From the NCBI GenBank assembly GCA_947626495.1, contig CANQSJ010000019.1, positions 1 through 53,229 of the forward strand: 53,229 nucleotides of DNA. Direction: 5' to 3'. How positions within the stretch are numbered: the first letter of the stretch is position 1; each line of letters starts with the position of its first letter. The stretch comes from an uncultured Oscillospiraceae bacterium. GTDB lineage: Bacteria > Bacillota > Clostridia > Oscillospirales > Oscillospiraceae. The position numbers were made by a program, and so were the translations under genes. Below are positions 52,161 through 53,229 of the stretch, piece after piece. Below the pieces are notes generated by a model, which searched no databases, was not told the origin of the DNA, and was given only the letters and a program-made list of their open reading frames with translations.

Positions 52161-53042
52161 TCACAGCCAGGCGTGGGTCCGGATGAACTGCAGCAGGTCG
52201 TTGATGCCGTCGGTGTCCATGTGGATGCCCATGCCGTCGCCGTTGTCATACTCCGGGCGCAGATTGCCGGTCTCGTCCATGAGGGCGTCGTGGGAGTAGA
52301 GATACCGCACGCCCATCTGCTCCGCCATGTCCCGGATCCACACGTTGGCGGCGTTCACCTTCGCGTTGCTGATGCCGTTGGGCACCTGGCTGTCGTCCAC
52401 GGGGAAGATGGACTGGCAGATGATCTTGGTATCGGGGCTGGCCTCCTTGAGGGCCGCCAGCATATTCACGTAGTAGTCCCGGAACTCCTGCTCGTCCAGT
52501 AGCGCGATGCCGTTGAGGCCCAGGGTGATCACCAGGATCTCCGGCTGGCGCCGGGCCATGCAGTCCTTCAGGGGCAGCTGCACGGGGCTGTTGGGGCTGT
52601 CGGGGGCGTAATAGGCGATGGTGTCCGTCTCCCAGTTGAACAGGCTCAGCGTCCCGATGGCGTCGCACCAGACCTGGGTGAAGGGGATCACGCCGTACCC
52701 GGCGAACCAATAGGTGGTGCTGTCGCCCAAAAAGACGATCTTGTCGATGTACTCCTGGCCGGCGTCCGGCGTCTCGCCCAGCTCCACCGGCACGGGCGTG
52801 GGCTCCGGGGTGGGCTCGGCGGTGGGTTCCGGGGTGGGTTCCGCCGTGGGCTCGGCGGTGGGCTCCGCCGTGGCGGGCGCATAGGTGGGGGAGGACTCGA
52901 TGACGGGAGTGTCGGCAGGCGCATCCGCCGCGCGCATATAGCGGACCACCGCCCATGCCAGCAGCGCGCAGGCGATGGCGATGAGTACCAGCAGGATGAT
53001 GATGACGACCCGGAGCGGGGACCGCCGGTCTTGTGAGTCCAT
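52161..53042 (-). CDS. Membrane-anchored SGNH/GDSL hydrolase, copy C (variant active site)
   Basis: A 293-residue paralogue with an N-terminal membrane helix (about 12-35), a PTAEPTPEP-type linker (about 58-87) and an SGNH domain. Ser108 in FLGDSTTYW and ITLGLNG are present. The C-terminal block reads NGDGMGIHMDTDG where copies A and B have SGDGIHLMP, so two extra residues break the Asp-x-x-His spacing of the catalytic pair. It may use another acid or have shifted activity. GGGAGG precedes the ATG; it is the first gene of the trio. Confidence 0.86.
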   Translation of the reverse strand: MDSQDRRSPLRVVIIILLVLIAIACALLAWAVVRYMRAADAPADTPVIESSPTYAPATAEPTAEPTAEPTPEPTAEPTPEPTPVPVELGETPDAGQEYIDKIVFLGDSTTYWFAGYGVIPFTQVWCDAIGTLSLFNWETDTIAYYAPDSPNSPVQLPLKDCMARRQPEILVITLGLNGIALLDEQEFRDYYVNMLAALKEASPDTKIICQSIFPVDDSQVPNGISNAKVNAANVWIRDMAEQMGVRYLYSHDALMDETGNLRPEYDNGDGMGIHMDTDGINDLLQFIRTHAWL

Positions 53043-53066
53043 AAGGATACCTCCCTGTTTCGCAAT

Positions 53067-53094
53067 CTACGGGGAAGCAGATGCTTCCCCGTAG
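53067..53094 (-). terminator. Perfect stem-loop after the EF-G-type gene
   Basis: A 12-bp perfect stem CTACGGGGAAGC / GCTTCCCCGTAG with a 4-base loop lies 18 bases past the stop of the minus-strand EF-G gene. It lacks a T tract, so it may be a poor terminator or an mRNA-stabilising hairpin. Confidence 0.5.
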
Positions 53095-53112
53095 CGTAAT
53101 TTGTCGTGGGAA

Positions 53113-53229
53113 TTACTCGGCGGCCAGCGCCTTGGCCTCCTCGATGATCTTCTGCTGGACGTTCATGGGGGTCTCGTCGTAGCGGATGAAGTCCAGGGTG
53201 AAGGAGCCGCGGCCCTGGGTGATGGAGCG
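53113..53229 (-). CDS. Elongation factor G-type protein, C-terminal end (partial)
   Basis: The last 38 residues of a gene running off the right edge: RSITQGRGSFTLDFIRYDE and then TPMNVQQKIIEEAKALAAE. RS(I/M)TQGRG(S/T)F is the conserved motif in domain V of EF-G. The ending (RYDETP, VQQKI) resembles the EF-G-like paralogue common in Clostridia more than the ribosomal-operon copy, but too little is visible to decide. Confidence 0.85.
   Translation of the reverse strand, partial: RSITQGRGSFTLDFIRYDETPMNVQQKIIEEAKALAAE

Overview
The window looks like a chromosomal segment of a GC-rich, spore-forming Clostridia member, most likely a gut Oscillospiraceae/Oscillospirales relative (Flavonifractor, Oscillibacter or Lawsonibacter type). 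This rests on three things: spoIIGA-sigE next to pyrH-frr-uppS-dxr-rseP-ispG-polC, the Gram-positive PolC, and sigma-A promoters of TTGACA/TATAAT type in very GC-rich DNA. I see no phage, insertion sequence, CRISPR array, rRNA or tRNA. The taxonomic placement is inference.

Layout. 1-5.6 kb: the end of an upstream gene, a biotin operon (birA-bioY) behind a textbook BirA operator, a LarA-type nickel-pincer racemase homologue behind a palindrome-bearing promoter, an Ada-type zinc protein, an unknown protein and a patatin phospholipase. 5.7-8.1 kb: a circularly permuted GH3 beta-glycosidase. 8.2-9.7 kb (minus): spoIIGA-sigE. 9.8-19.6 kb (plus): pyrH-frr-uppS-dxr-rseP-ispG-polC (no cdsA between uppS and dxr) and a small membrane protein. 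19.7-23.8 kb (minus): nadE-fumA-lipoprotein-fumB-malic enzyme, a unit that would turn fumarate into malate and then pyruvate, with NAD synthesis at its head. 24.2-33.4 kb (minus): pyrG-glmS-purB, two paralogous zinc-ribbon membrane proteins, then purA. A purB fragment lies between the two paralogues and records how the duplication happened.

33.6-37.6 kb (plus): an N-acetylhexosamine-kinase-like protein, then an MBOAT acyltransferase and a DHHW partner, likely for surface glycan O-acetylation. 37.7-42.9 kb (plus): nifS-iscU-mnmA-HD protein, a possible 24-residue membrane peptide on the other strand, an IscR-type regulator and cysK, which together form a sulfur and Fe-S block. 42.9-44.2 kb: an aminotransferase.

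44.3-53.1 kb is the most interesting part. A minus-strand operon encodes a three-domain protein (winged helix + nucleotidyltransferase + choline-kinase-like), a LicC-like cytidylyltransferase and a BCCT transporter. Its promoter carries an inverted repeat that the protein's own helix-turn-helix might bind. Next to it are a low-molecular-weight tyrosine phosphatase, a secreted protein built almost wholly of choline-binding repeats, and three tandem membrane-anchored SGNH hydrolases. Together these suggest uptake and activation of choline (or a similar amino alcohol) for decorating the cell surface, with proteins that bind or trim the decorated polymer. No licD-type transferase is in the window. 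The window ends inside an EF-G-type gene.
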